From positions 31,676,110 through 31,740,109 of the forward strand of contig CM060173.1 in NCBI GenBank assembly GCA_030549775.1: a DNA stretch of 64,000 nucleotides, given 5' to 3'. Under the pieces are notes generated by a model. The model had not been told where the DNA came from, did not search any database, and saw nothing but the letters and a program-made list of their open reading frames with translations. Below, piece after piece: positions 35,871 to 45,487 of this stretch (position 1 is the first letter of the stretch; each line of letters starts with the position of its first letter). This DNA comes from Tamarix chinensis. Lineage: Eukaryota; Streptophyta; Magnoliopsida; Caryophyllales; Tamaricaceae. The translations under genes and the position numbers were made by a program.

Positions 35871-37040
35871 CTAATAAATAGAGTTGGATACGTAATATTG
35901 TAAGTATATATACCTCAAATAATGAAAGTAGAATATATATATATGTATAAATAAGCTAATGAAGTAAGAAGTGAAAAGTATACTAACATATCGATAAATT
36001 CCTTCCCACCACAACAACATCATATACTTGCGTTTCATATAGAGCCACGGAGGTAAATTGTATATAACCAAAATCACTGGCCATAAACTGTAGCTGCCTT
36101 GATTGTGCAGATTCATTCCATCCGCAGAAAGCGCAAGGCACACATTTCTTGCTTCTTTACCAAATTCAGAAAACAACCCATCAATCGTCATCCATTGTGG
36201 AGAGTCAGATGGATGTCTAAGAAGCCCGTCATCTATCTTGTCATCAGCATGCCATCTTAGGTTCTTGGCATCTTCAATATCATTAAACATCCGCCTTAAT
36301 CTTGGTATTATAGGAAAATACCATAACACCTTAGCGGGCACCTTGTTCTTCTTGTATCGTGGTGCTTTGCATTCAGGATTAGGACAACTATCCAAAGATG
36401 TATTGTTATTGCGATATAAAATACAATCATTAGGGCATGCATGTATCTTCTCATAACTCATGCCCATAGAGGATAGAATCTTCTTCGCTTCATACGTACG
36501 ATCGGGTAGAATGTTATCATTAGGAAGCATATCCTTCACAAGTAACAATAATTCTGTGAAAGTCTTATCACTCCATCCGTTACATGCCTTTAAGTTGTAC
36601 AACCTTAAAGTAGCGGATAATCGCGTAAACGTCTTACAATCACCGTACAAAGGTTTCTCTGAGTCATTCAATAACTTCTCAAACATTTTTGGACAATCCC
36701 GAACACTTTCCTCAACCTTTTGAGTCATCTTCTCTAACAAATGTCCCTCATAGTTATCAAATGATGATCCACTACTATCCCTCCTAACATCGTCATTTTC
36801 ATATTTAGACTCTGTTTCCCCATGCCATATCCAACAAGTGTAACTTGTATCAATTCCGTACACAAATAAATGATCTCTCAAATCATTAGCGTTGACACGT
36901 TGAATATAAACACACTTCAAACAAGGACAGACTATTCTACTAGAGTCCCGAGCATGTTCAACTGTAAATTTGATGAAAAACTCCACTCCTTCGTTATATT
37001 CTCTAGACAGACGATTTGCAGACAACCATTTCCGATCCAT
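35871..37040 (-). pseudogene. CACTA3 transposase, N-terminal half (TNPD-type, truncated)
   Basis: An open minus-strand frame of 389 codons starts MDRKWLSANRLSREY at 37040. It has the zinc-type motif VCPCLKCV (about residues 37-44), YTCWIWHGE, the WSDKTFTELLLLVKDMLPND block, YEKIHACPNDCILYR, SCPNPECKAPRY and the TNP2 start NLRWHADDKIDDGLLRHPSD with CLALSADGMNLHN. Homology stops after NLPPWLYMKRKYMML (about residue 340); the rest reads into AT-rich sequence. The region from the second catalytic acidic residue onward, DUF4218 and DUF4216 are gone. The retained part is clean of stops, which suggests a young deletion. A truncated protein could act as a DNA-binding competitor, but that is speculation. 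Confidence 0.75.
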
Positions 37041-37160
37041 AGTTTTTGAATCTAGATATATCCCACATGAAAGTAATTATTAAAAATCAATTGAATTATA
37101 AGTTTAATAATTCTCAAATCACTCTTGCTTAGAAAGAATTAATCTCAAATGTATCATGCT

Positions 37161-37163
<3 letters not shown>

Positions 37164-37207
<44 letters not shown>

Positions 37208-37304
37208 GAATCATGCTAACAAGTTTCCAAAATTATATTAATGCTGATCAATGAAACTCCTCATACTTACAAAGAGTTCATATATATATATATATATATA
37301 CATA
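37164..37304. repeat. TA microsatellites in CACTA3
   Basis: Two TA runs (about 37164-37206 and 37280-37300) in the probable leader or intron of the CACTA3 transposase. Confidence 0.85.
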
Positions 37305-37452
37305 CATACATACGTAGCAAAATATTGTACAATTAATAGTTCAAATTACAAAAGATATACATACTACAGGATTTAAGCAATAGCAGCACTATATACATCA
37401 AAATATTGCTACAACTCAAATACCTAAAAAACGAAAACTCATATCCCTAAAA

Positions 37453-37899
37453 CTAAATCCCTGGATAGCCTCGTCGAGCCCGACTAAAAACTATAACTCT
37501 GAAAGTCCATCCATCACAATATATCATTTGATCCCTGACATCATCGCAAGAGAGTCTACTCACGAATACTCTAGGGTAACTGAGGTGGATACTCCAAGGC
37601 AAGCTATGACGATACCTCCACTCATCATCGATGACCATCAATTCTCTTGATATCCTATCATACTCTCTAGCAAACAGCTCACCCTCAATAAATCTCGGGT
37701 GTGGTGCATCAGTGTGGTAGACAAACCACTGCAAAAAAGTAGACGTAGCCAATGCCCATGGCTCTATCTGAGGCAGGGTCAACAGAAGGTGATAAGATAT
37801 AAAATGGAAGGGGTGATAGGATGAGCCACTCGCGTACAAATGACATAGCTCGTCATATAACCATATCACATGAGTCCGTACATCTATATGTGGCGCCAT
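37453..37899 (-). CDS. ORF of unknown function inside CACTA3 (148 aa)
   Basis: An open frame on the transposase strand, 410 bp upstream of the transposase start. It begins MAPHIDVRTHVIWLYDELCH and is rich in aromatic residues, W, Y, H and R (for example GSSYHPFHFISYHLLLTL and DDEWRYRHSLPWSIHLSYPR), with no signal peptide or clear membrane span. I do not recognise a family. Its base composition is higher in GC than its surroundings, as expected of coding DNA. It may be a remnant of an additional CACTA ORF or a captured host exon. Whether it is translated is not known. Confidence 0.4.
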   Translation of the reverse strand: MAPHIDVRTHVIWLYDELCHLYASGSSYHPFHFISYHLLLTLPQIEPWALATSTFLQWFVYHTDAPHPRFIEGELFAREYDRISRELMVIDDEWRYRHSLPWSIHLSYPRVFVSRLSCDDVRDQMIYCDGWTFRVIVFSRARRGYPGI

Positions 37900-38196
37900 A
37901 TGAAATACAGTGGAGGGTATGTCATCTCACTACTTACAAATGAGAACCACTAAATCTTATCATTAAGGTTGTTCTCGAAAGGATCTAAATTACAGAATAT
38001 GTAAACTGATCTTCAACTAGCTAGACAAATCATAAATATATTCTACCAGATCATAACCAACTATGTAAACCTAACAACATCAAACTATTTAAAATAAGGA
38101 TATAATCTTTAGTTATATATTTAACAAACTGGCTAAACATCAAACTATCATCAAATCATTCAAGCTACGTAGAGTAAAATCAAGTAGATATTAATC

Positions 38197-38198
<2 letters not shown>

Positions 38199-38271
<73 letters not shown>

Positions 38272-38305
38272 TACATATATAGTACAACCTAATAAATCCT
38301 ATATG

Positions 38306-38358
<53 letters not shown>
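38199..38358. repeat. TA and ATT microsatellites in CACTA3
   Basis: An uninterrupted TA run of about 65 bases (38199-38264) is followed after 40 bases by about 18 ATT units (38305-38358). Confidence 0.92.
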
Positions 38359-38359
<1 letters not shown>

Positions 38360-38497
38360 CACAATTATTCATCTCTATTTAATTTTATCACAACACCGAT
38401 GCCCAACCAACCTCCTCAACTTTTCCCCATGCACAATACCCTTATCCTTAGGATTTTTCCCTATAGCCCTAGTTTATATTTAGTATAATAAACGATA

Positions 38498-38692
38498 AAC
38501 CCTAACCCTAACCCTAACCTTAACCCTCCCCTCCCCCTCCCCCTAACCCTAACCCTAACAATAATTAACCCTAATAAATTATAATAAAAACTAACACTAA
38601 ACCTCATAAGATAATGATCCTAAACCTATAGCTAACCCTAACCCTAACACTAACCCTCCCCCTAACCCCAACCCTAACCCTAACCACAATTA
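38498..38692. repeat. Interstitial telomere-like tract, CCCTAA type
   Basis: Perfect CCCTAA units in runs of two to four (38498-38520, 38540-38558, 38633-38692) are mixed with CCCCTCC variants. The unit is six bases (TTAGGG on the other strand), not the seven-base TTTAGGG of most plants. It lies inside CACTA3, so it moved with the transposon and is not a chromosome end. Confidence 0.8.
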
Positions 38693-38981
38693 TTTTAGAT
38701 TATATATACACATATTATATATAAATATATTATAAATATATATACATATAATAGAACACATATAAATACACATTTTATGGAATATAAATACATGTCTTAC
38801 AAAATATATATTAAAAAAAGCATATAAATACACATGATCTGCATAATAATGTGAGTGCTAAAAAAATATATATACACCTTAATTTTATACTTAGAACGTA
38901 CATATCTTATGATAATAATATATATTTTAGGCTTGTGGATTCTCTTAAAATAATAATACATATTTTTATAAAATAGATTAT

Positions 38982-38983
<2 letters not shown>

Positions 38984-39058
<75 letters not shown>
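38984..39058. repeat. AC microsatellite in CACTA3
   Basis: About 33 AC units (38984-39050) followed by a short TA run. The minus-strand ORF over it is only a repeat translation. Confidence 0.95.
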
Positions 39059-39059
<1 letters not shown>

Positions 39060-39531
39060 GTAAATTAAGGTCTCGGCCACAATAAAAAAAGGACAGCAAA
39101 ATTTTTCACCAACACATCAAACAACAGATTTTCGAATAACAAACCGCAAGTTTACAATAACAAACAAACACAACCTCTTCGGTGCAACATGCATGCATTT
39201 ATATATATATATATATATATATACATATCAGTAGAGACAAATTAAGCAATGAGGAAAGAACAAACACATACGTAAAGGGAGCGATGGCGTGCAAGTTGAG
39301 AATGGCAACGACGAAGGTACAAATGCTGGCTACGTTTGCAATAATGACACCACACACATGGAAAGCCAACAATGGCAGAGGGGTGGTGGAGAGATGGCAG
39401 TGTGACGGTTTTCCTTAATTCAGAGGAGCCAGAGCAGTGGTGCAAGGGTTTGCAAGAGAAATAGAGTACGAGAGGGAAGCAACAGAGTCTGAAATTTTTG
39501 GCACGAAACAGAACATAACGAAATAAAAGGA

Positions 39532-39860
39532 AGTTTTAATAATGGTTCCTGTAAGAACGGTTATTAAATCATGTTTTAATAACGGTTCCTGTAAGAATCG
39601 TTATTAAAACATGATTTAATAACGATTCTTACAGGAACCGTTATTAAAATGTTGCCAATTTTGACAATAGTTCTTGTTTGAACAGTTATTAAATCATGTT
39701 TTAATAACGGTTTTATGTCAACCGTTATTAAAATTCCCGTGCAAAATTTCACCTTTCACTTTTAATAATGGTTATTACCTACAATCGTTATTAAAACTTC
39801 TCGCGCATTAATTTTCACGCATTTGGCGACGGTTTTCGAACCACCGTTATTAATGTTCCG
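39532..39860. repeat. CACTA3 subterminal repeats, right
   Basis: Tandem and inverted copies of a unit with TTTAATAACGGTTCCTGTAA and its reverse, forming several near-perfect hairpins, for example around 39545-39640. They match the left array. Confidence 0.8.
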
Positions 39861-41549
39861 TTATTATTTCCTGTTTCCGTAGTAGTGACCCGACTAATTT
39901 GGACCAGATATAAGTAAGGAGAACATCATCCATTTTCTCTTTATGCATAATGATGGGGGAAGATTTCACATTATTAGAACAATAATCCATAAACTATAGT
40001 TGGTGTTTCCATTAAAAGGGTTCATTCCATCATAATAGAGTGTACCTCGTAGGTTTCTAGCTTCACTACCAAAATCAGGGCATACAAAGTTAATCATTTT
40101 CTATTGAGGAGAATCTGCTGAATGTATAATCTTGTCATCACAAATCCTTCCTTTCACATATAAGGTTCTTTACATTTTTCCTCATTATGAAACATGCGTC
40201 ATAATTATGGTATAATTGGAAAGTACCACAACACCTTATTAGGAACCTTATCCCTCTTGTATCGTAAAATTTGACACTGAGGACAACTATCTAACCATCA
40301 TATTTATTATGATACAAATTGCAATCATTAGGACAAGCATGAATATTTTTATAATTCAAACCCATAGACACATATTATTCTTATCTTCATAAGTATGAGG
40401 AGGAAGCACATTGTCCTTTAGAAGAATCTATTTCAAGAGCTCAAGAAGAGAAGTGAAGCTTTTATCACTCCATCTATTACATGCCTCTAAATTATACAGT
40501 TGTAACACGGTGAATAATTTTGTAAATTTAGTACAACCATTTTACAAAGGTGTCTACAAATCATCAAAAAACTTTTCAAATAATTCTAGGCGGTCTCTAA
40601 AATGTTCTTCAACATTTTTGGTCAGGTCCTCTATGTAAGAAAAATCATCAGCAACTTCAACATTATTGTGGTTAACCACACTAAGTTCATTAAGAAGTGG
40701 CTCTCCATGCCATATCTACCTAGTATAACTCTTATCAATTCCGCAGATAATGAGATGATTTCATACCTCATTTACCCCTATCCTTATCATATTTCCACAA
40801 TCTACACATGGGCAAGATATCTGTAAAGTATATTTTGAATGTTCAACAGTTAGCTTAATAAAGTCTTAAACACTATCTGTATATTCTCAAGACAATCAGC
40901 TTGAATATATCCACTTATGATCCATAATAAGAAATAAGTATAGATCAACCCCTAAACTACAAAAATAAGGGAATATGACAATATTAACAAGTCAAGCAAA
41001 AAAATAGCAACATACTCGGAATACAACAACATTTGTACTAGTAACAATATATTTCTACAGATTATTATCTATTTCATTCATATACATTATTTTTCAAAAC
41101 ATATAGTTTGGTATATATATATATATATATATATCTTCACAAAATGTATCAACTCAAAAATTAACAATATAGAGTATATAGATATACACCACAACATCAT
41201 ATATAGTATAATGAACAATGAATAATGGAATACATGACATATAATACACGGTGAAGAAATAACACAAGAAAAATTCAAAAATAAATAGAAACATATACAT
41301 AATGCTTAAACTTCAAAGAAAAGTAAAAATAAAGAATAATGAACATACTATGAGTAGAGAGAGAGAAACATGATGGCGGTGAAGTGTAGTAGAAAAAAAT
41401 GAGCAAGAACTCAAAAAAAGAGAAGAGAGAAAGCCAATGGCTATTGTAGAGCTTCATTGCTTTGAACTACACTATCTTGATATCAAGAGGCAAAGTGAAA
41501 AAGTGTAGGCAATTCCGGGTTAAAAAATGACGAAGTAAAAAAGGGGGAA

Positions 41550-41930
41550 GGGCATATATGGCGGTTATAAGTTAAAACCGTCATGTATACGTAATAGTGC
41601 AGAAGAGAATACATGGAAGTTATAAGGTAAAACCACAATTTATTCCCATAATGATATTTACCTCTCTCGTTGAGGCAATATATGGTGGTTTTACCTTATA
41701 ATGACAATATATTTCCTTTTCCACTATTAGGGTATACACGACGGTTATAAGTTAAAACTATAATGTATACCATTAACCATTATTTACCTCTCTTATTAAG
41801 GGTATGCATATTGGCTTTAGCTTATAACCTCCATGTATATGTCCTAATTAAATTGCCAAAATATTCCCTACGTGTTGTTTCTTATTAGATAATAGATTAG
41901 ACGGTGGCTTACTTAAAAACTGTCTTATAC
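41550..41930. repeat. CACTA2 subterminal repeats, right
   Basis: Repeated GGTTATAAGTTAAAACCGTC / ATGTATAC units in both orientations mirror those at 28790-29220. Several have lost CG to TG or CA. Confidence 0.7.
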
Positions 41931-41966
41931 TGATCGTCGTTTAATCTAATTTGTGTAATAGTGTGT

Positions 41967-44235
41967 TGTTCCTTTAAAGGGATTTCATCTTTTCCTTTAT
42001 TTCAACCACCCATTTCTTCTTCTGAGCACTGTTGAGGGCCTCATCATACCATAAAGGCTCTTCACCTCCATGATGAAAACATAATCCATTATAGGGTACT
42101 TGTTGGTCAATCTCTATCAACTAGTGGATCATTGTACCTTTCGTGGGGAATCATTGTTATCGACGTCTTGGGGTTGAAATTACTTAGGCATTTGATCTTG
42201 AGTGTCTATTGGATTAGCCTACAGCCTTACATCTCCTCTTTTAAGTCACAAAATGCCTCGGTCATCCCTCTTGAATAATCTTTCCCCGCCAAACCTTTTA
42301 TTTAGAATCGTCACTAGATTCCACAAGATCATCATTGTAGGCCTCCAAAATCCCCTATTCAAAAAAGTCTTTGATGTTTTGGTTTTCAAAGAACACAACA
42401 TCTCTACTTTGGATGACCTTCTTGGCTATTGGTGTATGCAGCTTATAGCTGAACTTCTCTTCTCCATTTGACAAACACACATTGATGAGCCTTCTTATCT
42501 AGCTTTATCACCTCATCCCTCGGTATGTGGAAAAATGCCTAACAACCAAACACCCTCCAATGGTTATAGCTTATGTCCTTACTAAGCTAGAATCTATTGG
42601 CTACATCACTGTTGATAGGAGTTGATGGAACTAAGTTGATGAGATAACACGTCATCTGTAAAGCTTCATCCCAGAATGATCTTAGAAGGTTTGCATGTGA
42701 GAGTAGGCACCTTACCCTCTCCATCAGTGTATGGTTCACACCTTCTTTTACGCTATTTTGCTAAGGGGTTTTAAGAGTGATCTGCTCATGTTGGGTTCCA
42801 TCATCCTTACAGTATTCATCAAATAGACCAAGGTATTCACCTCTATTGTTCATCCGCATAAAATTCAACTTTCTCTTAGTCTTATGCTCTACTTTATCAT
42901 GAAAGACTTTGAAGTTTATCAAAACTTGATCCTTAGTCTTCATGGGGCATACTAAAAGTTTCCTTAAGAAGTCATCTATGAATGTCACAAAGTATGGCGA
43001 TCCACCGAATGACTTCACCTTCATGGGGCCACAAGCATCCGAGAAGACATGATCAAGTTTTCCTAGTGTCCATCTAGCGACACTTTTGACAAAGTAGGCT
43101 CAATTCTACTTGCCTAATATATAGTGAGTGCATCGACTAATCTTACTTTGTTGGAACTCTGGCAGAGCCCCTTGACTGCTAAGAATCTTTACCTCCTTCT
43201 CGTTCATATGGTTGAGTTTATGGTGCTATACATCATAAGAGTCTTCCATAGATTTTATCGTAGCTGATGGACACACTTTATCTTGAGTCTGATAGAGTGA
43301 GCAACACTTTCTCTCCTAGGCCTTTACCATGGACCCCTTTGTCAACTTCCACAAACTCTTTCCAAATTGACTTATGTAGCCCTCATCATAAACCTTCCCT
43401 AGCTAATATGAGGCTCATCCTCAAGTCAGGAGCATGTCTTATACGTTTGAGTTGCAAGGTATAACCCAAGCTTATCTCTAGTTATATATTCTCTATACTA
43501 ACTATCTTTGAGACTCTATCATCACCTATCTATACATCACCAAAATTTTCAAATGTGTAGAAAGAGAAGAACTTCTTGTATGGGGTGACATAGTAGGGTG
43601 CACCAGTATCCATTACCTAGACGACATCAGGCACATGAGGTGCTTGCACAAGACTTCAGATGCTTTGAGATGACCATTGACTCATCATCGGTGATGACTG
43701 TCGTCCCCTCATTCATTTTGCCATTCCCTTTATCACCGTTCTTCAACTCCCTACAATCCATATTCTAATAGCCATGATTTCCACAATGGAAGCAAGACTT
43801 ATCAGTCTTTGAGTTCCTCAGTCTACTCTTATAATTTCCCATCTACATCCTGCCCTTAGGTCTCCCTCGGCCTATAACAAGTGCCTTAGAATTTTATGAC
43901 AAGGCCAAACTACCTCATTTTCTCATCTCTTCTCAAGAAGTGACATTAGCACAGATGCTGTTATAAGTGTTTTTTTTGCTTAAGGGGGAATTCCTAAGAG
44001 ACACACAAAGAGTCTCCTAGCTATTCGATAGAGAATCTAGGACCAACAAGGATTGAACTTCATTGCTGAACATTATTTCCATGTTCTTCAACTTAATGAA
44101 TATGTTTTTGACTCATTAAAGTGTGATGCAATAGGCTCCCTATCTTCATACCACAATTTGTAAGAATAATGATGTGCATTGAGTGAAGTGATTCATATTT
44201 ACTTCCTTAAATATCAAAGCTTGTGGCTGTACCTG
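41967..44235 (-). pseudogene. Copia B gag, protease and integrase remnant
   Basis: Read on the minus strand: a gag tail with a zinc knuckle CFHCGNHGY..DC (near 43800-43750), where the first cysteines and histidine are present; a pre-integrase block HMNEKEVKILSSQGALPE (near 43200); the integrase core with PMKVKSFGGSPYFVTFIDDF (43030-42970) and NNRGEYLGLFDEYC; then INLVPSTPIN and the linker into RT ending SL*RNNT at the CACTA2 junction. Stops interrupt it in several places. Confidence 0.72.
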
Positions 44236-44299
44236 GTTAGAGTTTCTTGGTGCTCGTGTAGACTACTAAATTTGAGACCTATATTTTAATCTATGTCTA

Positions 44300-44930
44300 A
44301 TGACAGGTGTTTATTAATGGTGTTTACAACATATTTACTTCCTTAAATGTTATGATTTGTTGTGATGTAAAGAATAGGTGGTGAGTTGGTATGATGTTGT
44401 TTGGAATCCTATGGCACTTCCTTACCACAAATTTCATATGTGTCTGGTGGTGTGGAATGATTATTCACAAAATATATTATGTCAAAAATGGGTTTTAATA
44501 TGAATAAGGAATGCGTTCTATTTCATGCTCATGTAGAATTAGTTGAACATATTTTTTTAGTGTGATTTTTCCAACCACATCTGGAAAACATTGATGCATG
44601 GATTAAAATGCACACACACTATTGATACTTTGGCCCGTATTCTGCATTTGATGAAATGAGGGGTGGGGGTAAAGAGTAGGTATTTGATCATTCGATATTT
44701 GTTTATTACAACTACTTATCATGTGTGGTTGGAGAGGAGTGCAATAATTTTTTAGACCAAGGAGATAACATCACTCAAGGTATTAGGATGTATAGTTAGG
44801 GAGTTAGCTACTTACATTGCTAGTTTCTACCAATGTAAGTCATGCAATGCTTTGGTTGCCTACGTCAATGCCTTAGGGAAGTGAAGTGTGTACGCTATGT
44901 ATTTTTGGGTTTATATTCTCATGTTTATTT
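44300..44930 (+). pseudogene. LINE relic: reverse-transcriptase zinc-binding (zf-RVT) domain
   Basis: On the + strand from 44369 one frame reads SWYDVVWNPMALPYHKFHMC, then CDFSNHIWKTLMHG and ITTTYHVWLERSAIIF, the order and spacing of the zf-RVT domain at the 3' end of plant non-LTR retrotransposons (W..VW....P.H.F...L, CPF...W, Y.IW.ERN..IF). Cysteines of the zinc site are partly lost and there are several stops. The end near 44930 is A-rich. It lies where the copia B 5' part is cut off, so a 5'-truncated LINE insertion or a recombination there is likely. Confidence 0.6.
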
Positions 44931-45450
44931 GTAATTAAACCTAAAGCTACTATCTACTTACTAAAGAAAAAGGAGAGGATGAGTGCATCTATAGTACAAA
45001 GGACAAGAATGAAATGCAATTGAAAATGCATCAACTAAATTGGGGCTAAAGAGTAATGATGCCTTCTTTGCATGGATCTAACTTGTAGGGGGTGTTTTGT
45101 TTTAATGTTTGGAGATATAAGTATGCGTGAATAGTTTAGTTTTTGTGGGGTGGGCTAGTTGCTAGCATAGGGTGTTCTCTAGAATTTTCTTTTTTAAAAA
45201 TATGCCTTTTTGGTAACCTCAATTTTTATCTAGTATTATTTGAAGTATTAATGTGCATGGAGTCATAATATGGCTGATGTGACAATGATGTTTGATAGAC
45301 ATATAGTATTTATGTGTGAAAGATTCTATATTAATAATGGTGTTTGATAACTTATCTTATCTAAAATAAATTGATGTATTAATAATTTTAGATATTTATT
45401 TTCAATAAAATATATTCTTATAATATTTTTTTAAATATGTTTTATTTTAA

Positions 45451-45487
<37 letters not shown>

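Larger units (their letters stand above)
34636..39897 (-). mobile_element. CACTA3: CACTA element nested in CACTA2, internal deletion derivative
   Basis: The left end is CACTACCCCGGAAAGG at 34636; read inward from 39897 the right end is CACTACTACGGAAACAGG. Flanks are ACC at 34633-34635 and ACC at 39898-39900, an exact 3-bp duplication. Subterminal arrays of TTTAATAACGGTT units lie at 34650-35095 and 39532-39860 with CG intact. On the minus strand it carries a leader region (39480-39240), a 148-aa ORF, the N-terminal half of a TNPD-type transposase and the C-terminal exons of an Ulp1-like protein. The middle of both genes is missing, so it cannot supply its own transposase. Length is 5,262 bp. 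Confidence 0.88.
32790..40925 (-). pseudogene. CACTA2 TNPD-type transposase remnant, split by CACTA3
   Basis: The minus-strand ATG at 40925 begins MDHKWIYSS, like MDRKW of CACTA3. Next come ISCPCVDCGNMIR, a WSDKSFTSLLELLK block, SEARNLRG and a SLCIKRKWMM..LLISGP block at about 39910. The CACTA3 insertion follows. The frame resumes at 34635 with GNDIEDLKYMWDHGVELFDS and INDFPTYGN. DUF4218 text is seen at 33541-33430 (KGYIAESYLVKEAIEFC), and a DUF4216-like part runs to about 32790. Many stops on both sides show it was probably dead or dying before or after the insertion. Using one ACC copy, the reading passes from LISGPN to SGNDIEDL. Confidence 0.72.
28769..41963 (-). mobile_element. CACTA2: degenerate CACTA element inserted in copia B
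   Basis: Ends are CACCGCTATAGAAAAATTC at 28769 and, read inward from 41963, CACTATTACACAAATTAG. A TGT target duplication flanks both. Subterminal repeats with a TATACATGACGGTTTT / AACCGTCATGTATA unit occur at about 28790-29220 and 41550-41930. Genes run on the minus strand: a TNPD-type transposase relic, then a second gene with Transposase_24 and Ulp1-like parts. Both have many stops. CACTA3 sits inside. Without CACTA3 the element would be about 7.9 kb. Confidence 0.85.
26745..44235 (-). mobile_element. Copia B retrotransposon, interrupted by CACTA2
   Basis: On the minus strand the order is gag and protease (about 44230-43560), integrase (about 43250-42360), then, after the CACTA2 insertion (28769-41963), reverse transcriptase and RNase H (28768-27250) and a 3' LTR (27249 to about 26745). 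The two parts join in register at a 3-bp TGT duplication. Several stops and shifts are spread over the coding region. The 5' LTR is missing; the element ends at a LINE relic near 44240. Confidence 0.82.

Noticed and set aside
36103..36723. Plus-strand ORFs of 117 and 87 codons
   Set aside because: They are antisense shadows of the CACTA3 transposase on the minus strand.
38498..38692. A true telomere or chromosome end
   Set aside because: The tract is short, interrupted and enclosed by CACTA3 ends with an ACC duplication.
38797..39099. Minus-strand ORF of 100 codons with a long cysteine-valine repeat
   Set aside because: It is only the translation of the AC microsatellite and neighbouring AT-rich DNA.
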